This document shows, piece by piece, positions 37,334 to 46,292 of a DNA stretch of 64,000 bases. The first letter of the stretch is position 1. Every line of letters starts with the position of its first letter. The stretch is from Pseudomonas cannabina. Lineage in GTDB: Bacteria; Pseudomonadota; Gammaproteobacteria; Pseudomonadales; Pseudomonadaceae. The DNA lies in assembly GCF_900100365.1 (NCBI RefSeq), contig NZ_FNKU01000001.1, positions 1,984,001 to 2,048,000 on the forward strand. The letters are read 5' to 3'. The notes beneath the pieces were generated by a model. It was not told where the DNA came from and searched no databases. It saw only the letters and a list, made by a program, of their open reading frames with translations. The translations under genes and the position numbers were made by a program.

Positions 37334-40300
37334 TCAAAGCTGCGCGGGCATCCGAAAGGCGCGTAGCGCACTCATGTCGAACGGGTTCGGCGCACGCTGG
37401 CTCGACAACAGATAGTGGGCACGCATACCGCCAACATCCGCCTTGAGCATCAGAACATCGCGCCCTCTCAGCGACTCGACCTGCATCAGATCAATGAGCC
37501 GGAACAACGACCAAGGCCCGGTATTCTTTTCGATGCCCAGCGGCCGACCGACCATGCCCTCCATGACCAGACTCGCACGCCCATCTTCGACATCGACAGG
37601 CCAGCTGAACGGCATCGGCACAATCGGACCGTGGCGATACTCCAGCGACTGATCACCCAGCGTAAACTCTGCGCGGCGCACGCCGGGGTCAAGAGTGTGA
37701 GGTTCCAGGGTGAATTGCACCTGCGGTTCCTGCATCTGTTCGGCAAAGAAACCTTTGCGGATTTTATGCACGCTTGCCATCTGATCCAGATAGGCACGGC
37801 TCATCGGCAAACTGAAGCCATCGATGGTTCGCAAGCGATAGCGCCCGGGGTCACCGCTGACAAACGGCTTCAGGTAGCTATCGAAGAAGCGCTCGGCAAT
37901 CCCCTGCGCTTTGAAGAACTCGCGAAAATCGTTAAGCGCCACATCGCTGCTGTTGTGTGCGTGAAACGGGTAACGCTTGTCGCGAGACTGCTCGTAGAAC
38001 CCATACAACTCTGCCTTGTAGCGCTGATTGAGGTAGTGGTGAGACTGATACAGCACAAAGCTCCAGGTGTCTTCCGCCAGCGCATTGAACCAGCCACCAA
38101 CCGGCTGAGGGAGCATCGTGGCGGCATTACGCAATTTGCTCAGCGCGTCCTGCTGTCCCGACATTCGTCCCTTGGCCATCTCGTAGGCAGCCAGATCTGG
38201 CTGACCCGAGCGGCCCAGGGTGGCCATTTGCATCTGCAATTCATTGATGGCAGTCAGTCCTGTCACCAGATCGGCAGCGGGACCGTTATCATCATCCAGC
38301 AATCGATGCAGCGGATCGAAACGTCGCTGCAAGGATCTCTTTGCCGTCTCGGGCAGACTGCTGGCAGCCGACTGCTGCAACTGCTCGCCAATTGCAGCGA
38401 CCTGCGTGAGCGCAACGGGTGCAGAGACGGCTTTATCAGCTTCGGCTTTCAGTGTGTCGAGACTGTCTGCAAGAAACGCAAAGCGCGTATTGTCACGGAC
38501 CTCAATCAATAACTGCACCAGCGGCGAATGGGCTGCGGTCAATCCGGCCATCTGCGCTGCGCCCTGCACAGGTCCTTCGAAAGGTTGCAGTGAAACGCGC
38601 CCGATCGCCTCGGCCCAGTGATCGGCATAATCACGGAAATACAGTTTTTCCAGATCGATCATCAGCGCACGCAAGCGAGTCGCGCTGAACGGGGTGCTTT
38701 CACCCAGCACCCAGTTATCCCGCATGATCTCAGTCACCACGCCAGTGCCGTGAGTCACAAAATATCGCTCGTAGCCCTGCCGGGTATAAAGCCCGGGAAT
38801 CCGATAATCCGCCCCTGCCAGCACTGTTCCCTGAGGACCAACGTGGTTGGTCAGGCTGTAATCCGGCAATACACGGGCTTTATCACGCAGCACCCGATAG
38901 ACCACGTGGGCAAAAGATTCATTACGCAACGTCTGGCGCGCCTGTGCAACCAGCGCATCGTTGACAGGATGGGTGAAAGGCAACGTCAGCAAGCGCCCGA
39001 AATGCTGGTTCAACTCGCGCTGCGCCTGCGCGTGGCCGGCATAACGAATTGACCAGTCGGCTGCGGTCCACGCCTCCAGCGCGGACGGTATCCGGTGCTC
39101 GCGCTGAACCAGCATCAAATAGGCGCGCAGGTTATTGAGCAACTGCTCTCGATTTTGCAGGCTGTCCACTATCCGGGCTTCGAACATACGGACCACACGT
39201 GGCAGCAACTGCGTCTGCAGGTCAGCATGGTAAGCGCGTAACAGCACGTCGTTGGCGGGTTCTCCCTGATAGAGCCCGACACGTTCGTGTAGAGCGACGT
39301 CGCTGCTGTCCGGAAACACCCGAGCGGCGGCGTAGCGGGTATTCAATAGTTCGAGGACTGCCAGCAAGTCATCCTGAGCCGTCAACGATGAACGTTGCTG
39401 CACCAGTTGCTGCCCCAGGATACGCAGCTGTTCCAGCCGGTCGTGGTTGGCGCTGAAACCGGTTGCCCACAGCACGCCCGATACAGTCAGAAACAGCAAC
39501 GCCGCACCGTACACGCCCCTCTGACGCCAACGGATCACTCGCCGCGTTTGTTTGTCGAGCATGGCCAGATCGGCTTCGGGGAAAATCACATGACGCAGCA
39601 CATCATGAATGAACCGGGCCTGCCCGGCATGCCGCACGGGCAGGCCGCTCCCCTCTTCACCGCCAGACGGCTGATCGCCCTGGATCAGATGCGGTGCGCG
39701 CGTCAGGTAAACCCCACGCAGGTGACTGGCCCGCTGATAGCGGTTACCGGAAAACGCCAGCTCGACGAAAATGCTCAGCTGGCGCCTGATTTTTCCAAGG
39801 TGATCGGGAAACTCGAGCATCTTCCCCCTGCGCTGGCTGTCGCGTTCCTGGTGAATCCGGGTAATAACCTGACTGCCGAGGCGCTGCAGCAAGGTTTCGA
39901 ACTCCAGACCGAGTACATCGTTATCATCGTCTCGTTGCCCGCTTCGAAAAGTTGCCCCCAAGACCTGCGCGCTTTCCTCTCGGGACAACTGGTCAAAAAA
40001 CTCATCGAAACCGAAGATCGAGTCGGCCTTGGTCAGTACCAGATAAACCGGGACCTCAACATGCAGCTGCTGAAAGACCTCGTCCAGGCGAGCCCGCACG
40101 TCGCTTGCGGTTTTCTCCAGACGCTCGTCGAGCCGATCAAGCAGAATGTCCATCGGTAGCGTCACCAGAACACCGTTGAGCGGATGGGTCCGGTGACGGC
40201 CTCGCACCAGTTCCAGCAGTGTCATCCAGGCACTTCGGTCGACCTCAGGCTCAGGCTGGTCCAAGTAGCGACCCGAGGTGTCCAGCAGAACCGCCTGCTC

Positions 40301-40837
40301 GGTAAAATGCCATTCGCAGCTGCTGGTGCTGCGTGTGTCGCGGGTCAACCTGCGACCGGGTCTGTCAAGGGGGAAGTCGAGGCCGGAAAAATCCAGCAGA
40401 CTGGTCTTGCCGCTGCCACTTGGGCCAATCAGCACATACCAAGGCAATTCGTTCCGGTGGCGCGTGCTCAAGTCGCCATACACAGCTGATTCTTTGAGCA
40501 CCCGCTGGGCATCCTTGAAGCGGCTAACGAGCTCCACACACTCTTTGTCCATGGCCACAGACTGACGCAGCCGCTCCTGACCGGTTTGACTGTCTTCCAT
40601 CCGCTTCTTTTGCACAGCGGCGCGCCAGTTGGCGAAAACGATCCCGAGTCCCCAGGCCAGAAACAACACGCTGATCGTTACCAGACGCGCAATCGGACTT
40701 TCCCAGAACCGCTTGTCCGCCACTGCCAGCAATGGGCCGACGGTCCAGATCAGAGTCGCTGAACCCACTACCAACAGCAGCGACCAGAACCAGGTGCGGC
40801 ACAGCAACGTGAGGAGTTTTTTGAACAGGCTTTTCAT
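37334..40837 (-). CDS. tssM: T6SS membrane-complex protein TssM/IcmF
   Basis: A 1167-residue inner-membrane protein, the usual TssM size. Two N-terminal TM segments (about 13-40 and 50-70), a cytoplasmic NTP-binding loop with Walker A GPSGSGKT (residues 138-145), a third TM near residue 445, and a long periplasmic region ending in the IcmF C-terminal domain (FTLGDQSLEYRHGP, FDMSALRAFRMP). The start at 40837 is adjacent to the tssL stop; a start 12 bases earlier is possible. It forms the envelope channel with TssL and TssJ. It appears intact and is the last gene of the operon. Confidence 0.93.
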   Translation of the reverse strand: MKSLFKKLLTLLCRTWFWSLLLVVGSATLIWTVGPLLAVADKRFWESPIARLVTISVLFLAWGLGIVFANWRAAVQKKRMEDSQTGQERLRQSVAMDKECVELVSRFKDAQRVLKESAVYGDLSTRHRNELPWYVLIGPSGSGKTSLLDFSGLDFPLDRPGRRLTRDTRSTSSCEWHFTEQAVLLDTSGRYLDQPEPEVDRSAWMTLLELVRGRHRTHPLNGVLVTLPMDILLDRLDERLEKTASDVRARLDEVFQQLHVEVPVYLVLTKADSIFGFDEFFDQLSREESAQVLGATFRSGQRDDDNDVLGLEFETLLQRLGSQVITRIHQERDSQRRGKMLEFPDHLGKIRRQLSIFVELAFSGNRYQRASHLRGVYLTRAPHLIQGDQPSGGEEGSGLPVRHAGQARFIHDVLRHVIFPEADLAMLDKQTRRVIRWRQRGVYGAALLFLTVSGVLWATGFSANHDRLEQLRILGQQLVQQRSSLTAQDDLLAVLELLNTRYAAARVFPDSSDVALHERVGLYQGEPANDVLLRAYHADLQTQLLPRVVRMFEARIVDSLQNREQLLNNLRAYLMLVQREHRIPSALEAWTAADWSIRYAGHAQAQRELNQHFGRLLTLPFTHPVNDALVAQARQTLRNESFAHVVYRVLRDKARVLPDYSLTNHVGPQGTVLAGADYRIPGLYTRQGYERYFVTHGTGVVTEIMRDNWVLGESTPFSATRLRALMIDLEKLYFRDYADHWAEAIGRVSLQPFEGPVQGAAQMAGLTAAHSPLVQLLIEVRDNTRFAFLADSLDTLKAEADKAVSAPVALTQVAAIGEQLQQSAASSLPETAKRSLQRRFDPLHRLLDDDNGPAADLVTGLTAINELQMQMATLGRSGQPDLAAYEMAKGRMSGQQDALSKLRNAATMLPQPVGGWFNALAEDTWSFVLYQSHHYLNQRYKAELYGFYEQSRDKRYPFHAHNSSDVALNDFREFFKAQGIAERFFDSYLKPFVSGDPGRYRLRTIDGFSLPMSRAYLDQMASVHKIRKGFFAEQMQEPQVQFTLEPHTLDPGVRRAEFTLGDQSLEYRHGPIVPMPFSWPVDVEDGRASLVMEGMVGRPLGIEKNTGPWSLFRLIDLMQVESLRGRDVLMLKADVGGMRAHYLLSSQRAPNPFDMSALRAFRMPAQL

Positions 40838-40850
40838 GACTTTTCTCATT

Positions 40851-41726
40851 TCAGGACCGGCGCTCGAGCACCGCCAGATCCGCCGACTGGAAGGGCTTGA
40901 GGACAGCTTCACGTTGCTCGCCGAGTACCCAGGCGAACCCCGAATACAGCACGCTCAGGCTGATAAAGGTGAACAGCACGATCAACCACAGCGGGGCGAT
41001 GCGCAGTTGATCGACGCTCGACGATCCTGCGCCCTGCCAGTGGGGTGAGAGTGTTCGCGACACATCGCCTCTCAAGTGCCGTATCTGTCGGTAAAGGGCG
41101 TCGCGGATGTCCTCCAGCTCGTTGCCGCCCCGGCGATTCGAGCGGTATTTGCCCTCGAACCCAAGTGCCAGGCACAGGTACATCAGTTCGAGCATCGGCA
41201 AGTGCCTGATTGGATTGGCGGACAGCTTTTCAAGGAGCTGAAAGAATTTCTCGCCGCCGAATGTTTCCTTGTGAAAGCGACTCAGCAGACTGATCTTCGA
41301 CCAGTCGCTCGTGCTGCCCCAGGTGGTGTTCAATACAGCCTCATCCACCACTGTGCACAACACATAACGAGCGGCCAGCAGATGATCATTCTCTATCGAG
41401 TGCCGCCTGGCTTCGGCCTCGAAATGCTTCACCTGTTCTGATAGCTTGACGTTCAAGAGGTGGATATCGCCGACGCCATCCATCACAGCCAGCCTTGACA
41501 CATGAGCAAGCAATTCACTCGCCGCGGCAACAAGCGGATTGACGTGCACAATGAGCGGTTTCTCAGGTGTCTGTGCAGCGCTGTAAAGCAGTCGTTCCTG
41601 CAAACCCTCAAACAGGTTCGTTTCATTAATGTCTGTGAATCCGTCGCTTTCCGGACGGGTCGTGTTCCGTCCATAGACAATCGGGTTTTCACCGCGAGTG
41701 TTCTGCTTATCGGTCGCTCTGTTCAA
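40851..41726 (-). CDS. tssL: T6SS membrane-complex protein TssL/DotU
   Basis: A 291-residue DotU-family protein with a cytoplasmic domain (NPLVAAASELL, AARYVLCTVVDEAVLNTTWG, HLPMLELMYLCLALGFEGKYR) and one C-terminal membrane span (residues 245-267). There is no peptidoglycan-binding extension. It appears to start with TTG overlapping the tssK stop (TTGA). Works with TssM. Intact. Confidence 0.92.
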   Translation of the reverse strand: MNRATDKQNTRGENPIVYGRNTTRPESDGFTDINETNLFEGLQERLLYSAAQTPEKPLIVHVNPLVAAASELLAHVSRLAVMDGVGDIHLLNVKLSEQVKHFEAEARRHSIENDHLLAARYVLCTVVDEAVLNTTWGSTSDWSKISLLSRFHKETFGGEKFFQLLEKLSANPIRHLPMLELMYLCLALGFEGKYRSNRRGGNELEDIRDALYRQIRHLRGDVSRTLSPHWQGAGSSSVDQLRIAPLWLIVLFTFISLSVLYSGFAWVLGEQREAVLKPFQSADLAVLERRS

Positions 41727-43053
41727 TTTCTGATCGCCCAGAACTGCAATTCAAGCCCGGAAAACTCGCCTGAGACGTGGAAGGCAAACCCTCCGGATGT
41801 ATTGATTTCGGCTTGCTCGTGCTCATCCATGTCGAGAATGAAATAGGTCTTGCCGGCATGAAACGGAATCTGCCGTGGTGCTACCGGCAAGGGCCTCAAG
41901 CGGATCCCCGGCAGATGCAGTGCAACCAGCTCGCGGATACTTTCCACAGACCCGACCTTGAGGTGCGAAGGCAGCCGCAGGCGTAGCTCTTCCGCATCGC
42001 ACTGCGCGCGGGCTGCAAGCACAAACGAGGCGGCACCCAACAGCTCGCGGTCAACCCGCGGGGAAACCAGAACGCCATACTGTCTGACTTGCAGCTCGAG
42101 TTCCTGGGCATGCTGCTCAAGCACCATGGACAGCATCTGTCGAATGGCGAGCATGACGTTGAGGAACGTCGCACCCTGGTCACTGTGCTGGTAGTCGCCG
42201 TCAAGCCGGGGTCGTCTGCTGTTATCGGCAAATGTAGACAATTCACCCAACAAGCACAGCAAGACCCTGTACAGTTTTTCGGGGTGGACATGCCTGATAT
42301 TGAGGTAGTGCTGAAGCAGCGGCGCGCTGCGATTGATCAATTGCAGCATCATGAAGTCGCCTACTTGCGCCCCGCTTGCCTGACCCTGCGCACCGATACG
42401 TTCGGCTATTACGTCCCCTCGATGGCGAAGCAGGCTGACCACCTCTTGAGGCAGGACATCAGGTAGCGAGAACCGCCCGCACTGATGAATGTGGGGGAAA
42501 AATCCGTGTCCAGCGTTATTGCCTTGTCCGGGCTGCAACTCAAAACATGGCACAACTTGAGCATCGCGTAAGCGTGCTCGCCACAGGGTTCACCGAGCAG
42601 CAAGCGAAATTCCGGACGCGCACAAAAGACCGGCGTGGCACTCTCTTCCCCCGCATTTGAGTCCAGAATGCTGACGGTATAAGCGCTGAAACGCGCCACG
42701 ACATCAGCCTGTTCCTGACTGCGCGCCTCGATGCAGTTGCCAGCCACGATCGGCAACGCAACGTACACTGACATGCATGAAGTATTGGCAGGAATATCCA
42801 GCGCCAGCGGCCTGTCACGGTCGCGTATGTCGAAGATGCTGCCATCCGGCAATATGCCCGAAGCCTGAGCAAGCACGATCTGTCCCGAACTCAGAAACTG
42901 CGGATCAATTTCCAGCGCGGTAAAACCCCAGTTATAGGGCCCTGCGAGTTGTGTACGCACTCTTAGTTGATGGTCGTAATAACGATCATTGTGCTGAAAG
43001 TGCTGCGGACGCAGCAGCATGCCTTCCTGCCAGATAACCTTGTGTGAATTCAT
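41723..43053 (-). pseudogene. tssK: T6SS baseplate protein TssK, frameshifted
   Basis: The N-terminal 200 or so residues (MNSHKVIWQEGMLLRPQHFQ onward) read in one frame to about 42448. The rest (VVSLLRHRGDVIAERIG to WAIRN) reads in another frame ending at 41723. Joining YLMSCLK to EVVSLLRHRGDV gives a normal TssK of about 443 residues if one base is added near 42444-42448. TssK links the baseplate to the membrane complex and is essential in characterised systems. The start overlaps the tssJ stop. A sequencing error is the main alternative. Confidence 0.82.
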
Positions 43054-43550
43054 GTCGGATTCCCTGCGCTGGCCTTATTGTTTGCCTGATACAGACCAGA
43101 CTCACCCAGCACGAACACGGCCCGATTCTGCTGCCTGGGGAGTATTTTAATTATTTGACGCCACTGGGTGTGCGGCAAGTTTCGATACGCGGCCAGCACA
43201 CCGATATAATGGCTGCCATCGGCCAGTTTCAATTTCAACTCACGCACTTCACCAGGACGAAGTTCAAACTCTTCAGTGGCCACCAGGTCATCGCTCAGTA
43301 CCTGATCGGCGCGTTGATAAAGAGAAAAGAAATCCATGTTCCCGAACGTCACAGGACGTTTGAGTTCAAGCAGCTTTAGTACAATCGGCGAAGGCCTGCC
43401 ATTCAAATCAGGATTAAGCTGATGGTCGGCATCCAGGCTGATGTCCAGACGGGTTTGCGTGGAATAAGGCGAAAGCGTCGAACACCCGGCCATCGAGAGC
43501 AATAGCAGCAGCCCGATTAACCGAGCGAAATAAATAATCATGGAGGTCAT
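43050..43550 (-). CDS. tssJ: T6SS outer-membrane lipoprotein TssJ
   Basis: A 166-residue lipoprotein with lipobox LSMAGC near residue 23, then a transthyretin-like beta domain (TRLDISLDADHQLNPDLNGRPSPIVLKLLEL, FELRPGEVRELKLKL, IGVLAAYRNLPHTQWR). The ATG overlaps the upstream fha stop (TAATG). It anchors TssM to the outer membrane. Corresponds to Lip2 in the P. aeruginosa HSI-II order. Confidence 0.92.
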   Translation of the reverse strand: MTSMIIYFARLIGLLLLLSMAGCSTLSPYSTQTRLDISLDADHQLNPDLNGRPSPIVLKLLELKRPVTFGNMDFFSLYQRADQVLSDDLVATEEFELRPGEVRELKLKLADGSHYIGVLAAYRNLPHTQWRQIIKILPRQQNRAVFVLGESGLYQANNKASAGNPT

Positions 43551-44338
43551 TACTTTACATCCTGGTGAAAAGAGACGATCAGACGAAACTGTTGTTGATA
43601 AGCCGGCGCGAAGTTGTGGGCAAGCAGGTGTTCATCCCACTGGCCGCTCCGCTGCAGATCGTGATGGTGTCGTGCATAGTCACGCCACTGGCGGCCATCG
43701 GTCAGCAGCCACGGCCTGCCACGGTCACGCTCGAATTGCCAGCCAAGCTGGCGCGGTGAAAAATGCTCGAGCGCTGCCTGCGCCATCACACGACAACCTG
43801 CCAGCATCGCGGTCTCATGGGCCTGAAGCTCACGAAAGGCGCGAGTAATGGTTACTTCAGTCAGGAGATGACGTGGCGCCTCGTTCAGCAGGCCGTTGAT
43901 CAGTGTTTCGCCCGTCGCAGACTCGACACCGCTGACATCAGGGTGAGTAACGTCGGAGAGGTCCGCGTACAGTTCATGCGTAATCTCGTTGCGTATTTTC
44001 AAACTCTGCTGCAGACCGTCCAGACAACGCTTGAACAGGCGGGCAACTTTTATAGCGCTCGCTTCGCGAGTGGCCAGATCAACCGACGTGAGTTCGATAC
44101 CCAGCGCATCGCCGAACTGCCCCCAGAACACGTCCATATGTTCCTCACGCTGATGAGCTACAGCGTGTATGGGTGGAGTAATGAGTTGCGGCAAGCATAA
44201 ATAATCACCTTCAACACCTGCGCAGTCTTGAAGTTGCCGGGCATCAGGGCCATCGACACTAAAAGCGGCAAAATCACCGACTGTCCCACACGCCTGTTCC
44301 AGTCCTGTCGGACTGCCTGTATTGAATGGCCGATCCAC
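43550..44338 (-). CDS. TagH/Fha-like T6SS protein without an FHA domain
   Basis: A 262-residue product starting at a GTG behind AAAGGAA. Residues ~75-262 match the conserved C-terminal region of T6SS FHA proteins (AFRELQAHETAMLAGCRVMAQAALEHFSP). The N-terminal forkhead-associated domain, with its usual GRSxxxD...SxxH signature, is absent, and only 30 bases separate this start from the orfX stop. So the FHA part seems to have been deleted, or the longer gene was remodelled. FHA domains bind phosphothreonine and control T6SS assembly, so a defect is likely. Confidence 0.65.
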   Translation of the reverse strand: MDRPFNTGSPTGLEQACGTVGDFAAFSVDGPDARQLQDCAGVEGDYLCLPQLITPPIHAVAHQREEHMDVFWGQFGDALGIELTSVDLATREASAIKVARLFKRCLDGLQQSLKIRNEITHELYADLSDVTHPDVSGVESATGETLINGLLNEAPRHLLTEVTITRAFRELQAHETAMLAGCRVMAQAALEHFSPRQLGWQFERDRGRPWLLTDGRQWRDYARHHHDLQRSGQWDEHLLAHNFAPAYQQQFRLIVSFHQDVK

Positions 44339-44368
44339 GGCAAGATTCCTTTATAGTTATTGTCATCG

Positions 44369-44509
44369 CTATCGGTTGCGACTGACCGGTTCCGGGTTCC
44401 CCAAGGCTCGATACTGATCGTCGCTGAATTTGAAATGGCCACTGCATCCGACCAGGCATACCAGCATCGCGAGCACAGAAAACAAAATGCGCCACCCATG
44501 AACATTCAT
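44369..44509 (-). CDS. small T6SS lipoprotein (orfX position)
   Basis: A 46-residue precursor beginning MNVHGWRILFSVLAMLVCLVGC, with a signal peptide and lipobox (CLVGC, Cys22), then only 24 residues (SGHFKFSDDQYRALGNPEPV...). It is in the position of the small orf between sfa2 and fha2 in HSI-II loci. The start follows GGAGG. Function unknown. Confidence 0.6.
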   Translation of the reverse strand: MNVHGWRILFSVLAMLVCLVGCSGHFKFSDDQYRALGNPEPVSRNR

Positions 44510-44635
44510 TGCAAAAGCCTCCAGAAAAAGAACCAGACAAGCAGTGTCAATCAACAGTTAATGGCGCCGTCCATAGTGGGCAGCGACCTTCAAATGCGCC
44601 AGGCGATAAAGCAGAGTGCGTCGCGATACACCTAA

Positions 44636-44734
44636 GGAGACGCTGATTTATTCTAAAGCACAGCTGTTGCCCCCTGATAAATCAAGGCCTCCAGAGCGTT
44701 GCAGGGACGAAAAATCGAATAAATCAGCGGCTCC
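44636..44734. mobile_element. 99-bp MITE, copy A
   Basis: GGAGACGCTGATTTATTC at one end, its near-perfect complement at the other, 99 bp in all, with 4-bp flanks CTAA (44632-44635 and 44735-44738). Very similar in sequence to the copies at 53933, 56018 and 63428. Inserted in the sigma-54 activator gene directly beside a second element. Confidence 0.85.
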
Positions 44735-44738
44735 CTAA

Positions 44739-44838
44739 GTATCCTCTGAAAAAGCCCATTTTTTTGGAGAGGAACCGGGCTGGAGCGCCTGTATTTACTG
44801 GCTTCGACTTTTGAAGAAAAGGCTTTTTCAGACCTTCC
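44739..44838. mobile_element. 100-bp second inverted-repeat element, copy 1
   Basis: An unrelated 100-bp element whose ends share the inner terminal repeat TCTGAAAAAGCC and its complement GGCTTTTTCAGA. CTAA flanks it on both sides (44735-44738 and 44839-44842). A nearly identical copy lies at 56121-56220. It abuts the MITE copy in both places. Confidence 0.75.
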
Positions 44839-46292
44839 CTAAAGTATGAGCTGCACGAGTTCGGTTGCCTCCGCTGTCGCTCAGGCACTCGAGCAGCACG
44901 CTGCGCTCGAATTGCTCCATACGCTCACGCAGCGTCAAGCGCACGGGGTCGCTGACAGTGGCGGGTACAGGAAAGTGTTCCGGTGTCAACTCGCCGTTCT
45001 CACACAACAGTACTGCGCGCTCGACAAACCCTTTCAGCTCGCGAACATTACCGGGGAAGGCATAGTTGGACAGCGCTTGTAACGCGGCCTCTGACCAGTG
45101 CACCGCAGCACGATTTGAATGAAGGCAGGTCTCATCGGCAAAGTGCCGGGCCAGTACCTCAATGTCTTCGTTACGTTGACGTAGCGGAGGAAGCTCAATG
45201 GGAAACTGAGCAAGCCGGTAGTAAAGATCTTCACGAAATCGCCCTTCTGCAACCAGCGTCGGCAGATCCCGATGGGTAGCCGCAATGATTCGCACATCGA
45301 CTTTGCGTACAGTGTTAGAGCCCAGCGGACGAATCTCTCCCTCCTGCAGTACGCGCAGAAGCTTGGCTTGCAAAAGCATGGGCATATCGCCAATTTCGTC
45401 GAGCAGAAGCGTACCGCCATCGGCCGCGTCGAACAGACCGTGTCGATCTCGATCGGCCCCGGTAAACGCGCCTTTGCGGTAGCCGAACAGCTCACTTTCC
45501 AGAAGCGCCTCTGGAAACGCTGCGCAGTTCTGCGCAACGAACGCGTTCTCGCGACGAGGTCCGTGCTCATGGATCGCGCGTGACACGATTTCCTTGCCTG
45601 TCCCGGTCTCGCCGGTCAGCAACACAGTACAGGTGCTGTCCAGAATCTTGCTCAGCAGATAGGTGGTGCGGCTCAGCGCGGCGCTGTTTCCTATAAGACC
45701 GTACTGTGCCGTCTGTGAACGGCGCCTGCGCGAGGGGCGCGAGGGGTCTGTCGGCTTGTCCGATAGCTCGAGCAGGGACAATTGCGAGATGACAAACGAG
45801 CCCAACGCACCTACCGCTTCGGCATAACCGCGCAGTTCCTTGTGATGTCGGCTCACACAGATCAGCAGCCCTTGAGGCAACTGATCGCCATCAAGCAACG
45901 GCAAGCACAGCAGTGATTTCCATTTCTTTACATGGGCTGGCAAAAACCCGGTGTCATAAAGGCTGTCATCGATGTGCGCAATGCTGACAATCTCTTTCTG
46001 AAGCAGGCTGAACTGTAAAAAAGGCTGATCGCCGTAGTCATCCGAAGGACTCTTTTGTGTTCCGTTCCGAACGACGCCGTCCATCACTTCAGCCGCAAGA
46101 CCGAGGCGTTTGCGGCCAGCATCGAACAGGAAAAGCTGAATCGCTTCACAGTGACAAAGTTCAGCAGCGGACATCGCGAAATCATGCAGCAGCGACTGGC
46201 TGTCGGCTGACTGCGCCAGGCGTGAATAATACGAAATCAGTGTCTGCGCTTCACTCAGCGGATCCTGCCGTGTATTCAGGGACGACACCATT

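Larger units (their letters stand above)
44558..46291 (-). pseudogene. sigma-54-dependent T6SS activator (Sfa/VasH type), interrupted by two mobile elements
   Basis: The gene starts at 46291, two bases after the end of the original tssH frame. It encodes a GAF-like N-domain, an AAA+ domain with GETGTGKE and the sigma-54 contact loop GAFTGA, and a C-terminal Fis-type helix-turn-helix. The open frame stops at 44828 inside an inserted element. Removing 44636-44838 and one CTAA copy rejoins AAHTLG to VSRRTLLYRLAHLKV and an intact stop at 44558, recreating a normal DNA-binding end. The truncated product lacks the recognition helix. The intact protein would activate sigma-54 promoters of this locus. 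Confidence 0.85.
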
